DNA of 64,000 nucleotides from Endozoicomonas sp. GU-1 (GTDB lineage Bacteria; Pseudomonadota; Gammaproteobacteria; Pseudomonadales; Endozoicomonadaceae): NCBI RefSeq assembly GCF_027366395.1, contig NZ_CP114771.1, positions 1 to 64,000 of the forward strand, read 5' to 3'. Shown piece by piece: positions 62,454 to 64,000 of this stretch (position 1 is its first letter; each line of letters starts with the position of its first letter). The notes under the pieces were generated by a model. It saw only the letters and a program-made list of their open reading frames with translations, ran no database searches and was not told where the DNA came from. The position numbers and the translations under genes were made by a program.

Positions 62454-64000
62454 TCAATCCTTTTGGATTCGTATTCCAAATTTGCAGTCTGGGTCCATGA
62501 AGTACGCAATCATCGCTTGCACATTTGGAAATCTTTTTGGGTTGACACAACTGTCATTGAGCTCGGCTATTGATCCATCGGTTCGTTTTACCAGTGTGCA
62601 GAAATGTTTAGCATTCTGGTCGACACAGACAGCCGTCCAATTCTGTTGCAATACCTTTGCCATTGATGATTTGGGAATGATGTCATAATTTACGTGTAGC
62701 TCATCTGGAATACCAAATAACCATGAAGGGAAAGTGTTTCCACGATCAATGGGATTATTAAATTCCTCTGGAAGGTGTCTGGTGCGATTGTCTGTTTGTT
62801 TTGTTGATAGTTGGTATTTATAGAAGCTGCTCCAGTCCTTGGCCAGGTTAATAGCTTTTGCACGTTCTTTGCTTTCTATATCTTGTATTCTTTCTTCCTC
62901 ACGATGCAATTGATCTTGCAACTTGGCTAAATCTTCTTTATGTCCCTGTAGGAGTAGTTCATTAAGAAAAATAGACTCCGCTTTCTCCTTTATCTTTTTT
63001 TTATGGGCTTCTGGGTCTTCCTTTTTTAGGTCTTCAATAGTGGCACGTTTTTCTTTATTGTCGATGGCTGTTTGTCTTATTAGACTTTCAAGATCTGCCC
63101 GTTCCTTACGAAGATGTATAAGGCTATTTTGAATTTTACGTTTTTCTTCAATCTCTTCGTTCGTTATAGGGTGTGTTTCCGGGCGAAGAGCATCCTCGCC
63201 AATAAGCTGGTAGGCAGTGACGAAAAAGAGATAAGTCTGGTTATGTATTTCACACTGATTTTGTGAGATTGGCAGGCAATCATAGTATCTGTTTTTAATG
63301 CCTTTCAGGGGAAGGTCTTCTGGTTTTGCGTCGGGTGATCTGGCTGCATGGTACATGCTTCTTTGCATTTCTTTTAATTTGTCTAAATCATTCTGCAGTT
63401 TCTGGGTGTTATTGCACCATTGACCGCTTTTGAATTGCTCGCGGTAGAGAGCAAATGTTTTTTTGAGTGCGCTGCGAATACGTGATTTTGTCTTGGGGGC
63501 CCAGCGAGAAGCATTATCAGGGCCGGGAATGTTTATCAGATCAATTTCAGCATCGATATTGTCCAGGAATTGTTGGATTTGCCATTGCACCTTCCCTGAA
63601 GGGGGTTGTGCAGCAGTTATTGTTGGTTGTGTCAGTTTTTTTTCGCTTTGATATTCACGCGGTTCAAGGGGCTTTTGTTTGATGGGTGAGCTTTTGCGTG
63701 TTGCAAGAGGTTTTTTGTGAGGCGTGTGCGGTATAGATGCTTTTAGCAAACCTGGTGTTGCCTTGGCATGATTCTTGGGAAAGGTCTTATCTTTGCCCCG
63801 TAACGCAGGTTTATCCCATTGGGCGGCAGATGTTGCTTTTGTCCATTCAGTGTAATGTTCTTTTATGGCTCTGTAATATGGTAGTTTGGCACAGGTTAAA
63901 TCTATTTTGAACTCACCATTTTTTCCGGGCATGTAGTGAATTTGCCCATCCAGCGATGTAATGGCTTCGGCATCATCGTTAAAGTACGCACTATCTGTCT
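62454..64000 (-). CDS. Large coiled-coil protein, N-terminus beyond right edge
   Basis: The frame ends at 62454 and stays open to 64000 (about 514 codons); an ATG at 63932 is internal because upstream codons are protein-like (DAEAITSLDGQIHYMPG). A Lys/Pro/Ser-rich region (about 60-120 from the right edge) precedes a helical domain, a long coiled coil (IEEKRKIQNSLIHLRKERAD and on) and a C-terminal domain: NWTAVCVDQNAKHFCTLVK, then GSIAELNDSCV. The His followed 13-14 residues later by Asn-Asp recalls the His/Asp end of papain-fold peptidases such as USPs, but the Cys part was not found. Opposite strand to the core genes, more AT-rich; probably accessory. Confidence 0.7.
   Translation of the reverse strand, partial: TDSAYFNDDAEAITSLDGQIHYMPGKNGEFKIDLTCAKLPYYRAIKEHYTEWTKATSAAQWDKPALRGKDKTFPKNHAKATPGLLKASIPHTPHKKPLATRKSSPIKQKPLEPREYQSEKKLTQPTITAAQPPSGKVQWQIQQFLDNIDAEIDLINIPGPDNASRWAPKTKSRIRSALKKTFALYREQFKSGQWCNNTQKLQNDLDKLKEMQRSMYHAARSPDAKPEDLPLKGIKNRYYDCLPISQNQCEIHNQTYLFFVTAYQLIGEDALRPETHPITNEEIEEKRKIQNSLIHLRKERADLESLIRQTAIDNKEKRATIEDLKKEDPEAHKKKIKEKAESIFLNELLLQGHKEDLAKLQDQLHREEERIQDIESKERAKAINLAKDWSSFYKYQLSTKQTDNRTRHLPEEFNNPIDRGNTFPSWLFGIPDELHVNYDIIPKSSMAKVLQQNWTAVCVDQNAKHFCTLVKRTDGSIAELNDSCVNPKRFPNVQAMIAYFMDPDCKFGIRIQKD

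Noticed and set aside
62297-62509. 70-codon minus-strand frame
   Set aside because: It covers tRNA-Val and the end of the coiled-coil gene and has no conserved sequence.

Overview
The window looks like a chromosome segment of a marine, host-associated gammaproteobacterium. The best guess is Endozoicomonas or a close relative. Support comes from the gammaproteobacterial queA-tgt-yajC-secD-secF block, cysE, suhB and trmJ, a P2/HP1-type prophage, and a eukaryote-like NSF/Sec18-type ATPase. The genus is an inference, because no rRNA or marker gene was available to test it.

Layout. (1) 1-12007: a biosynthetic locus. A membrane fusion protein, an RND exporter and a nonribosomal peptide synthetase run leftwards. 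The NRPS reads FAAL loader - carrier - heterocyclization - adenylation with embedded methyltransferase - carrier and runs off the left edge. A divergent EntD/Sfp-type phosphopantetheinyl transferase can prime its carriers. The predicted product is a secreted fatty-acyl (methyl)thiazoline-type compound. (2) 12008-13573: decayed insertion sequence and gene remnants. (3) 13575-19269: an XRE regulator, then a Tn7-like transposition operon tnsA-tnsB-tnsC-tniQ, closed by a 166-bp near-perfect palindrome. (4) 19775-50821: a complete-looking ~31-kb HP1/P2-like prophage bounded by 57-bp att repeats in the 3' half of a tRNA-Leu(CAA) gene. It has an integrase, an S24-fold repressor lacking its catalytic residues, an AlpA-like regulator, a primase-helicase, an iteron-like repeat cluster, a run of orphan early genes, an Ogr-like activator, head genes, tail genes, a lysis cassette, a lambda-type GGGAAAG frameshift in the tail chaperone, and an opposite-strand accessory gene near attR. 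(5) 50767-62361: core genes tRNA-Leu, queA, tgt, yajC, secD, secF, the NSF-like ATPase, suhB (opposite strand), trmJ, cysE and tRNA-Val(GAC). (6) 62454-64000: a large coiled-coil protein of unknown function cut by the right edge.

How they work together. The tRNA-Leu 3' flank looks like an integration hotspot, with the prophage in the gene and the Tn7-like operon within about 0.5 kb of the original downstream flank. The most striking single gene is the NSF-like protein, with an N-type region plus D1 and D2 AAA+ domains. It suggests manipulation of host membrane fusion and probable acquisition from a eukaryote. The FAAL/thiazoline assembly line with its own exporter is the second highlight. Functions come from motifs read by eye; no database search was run.
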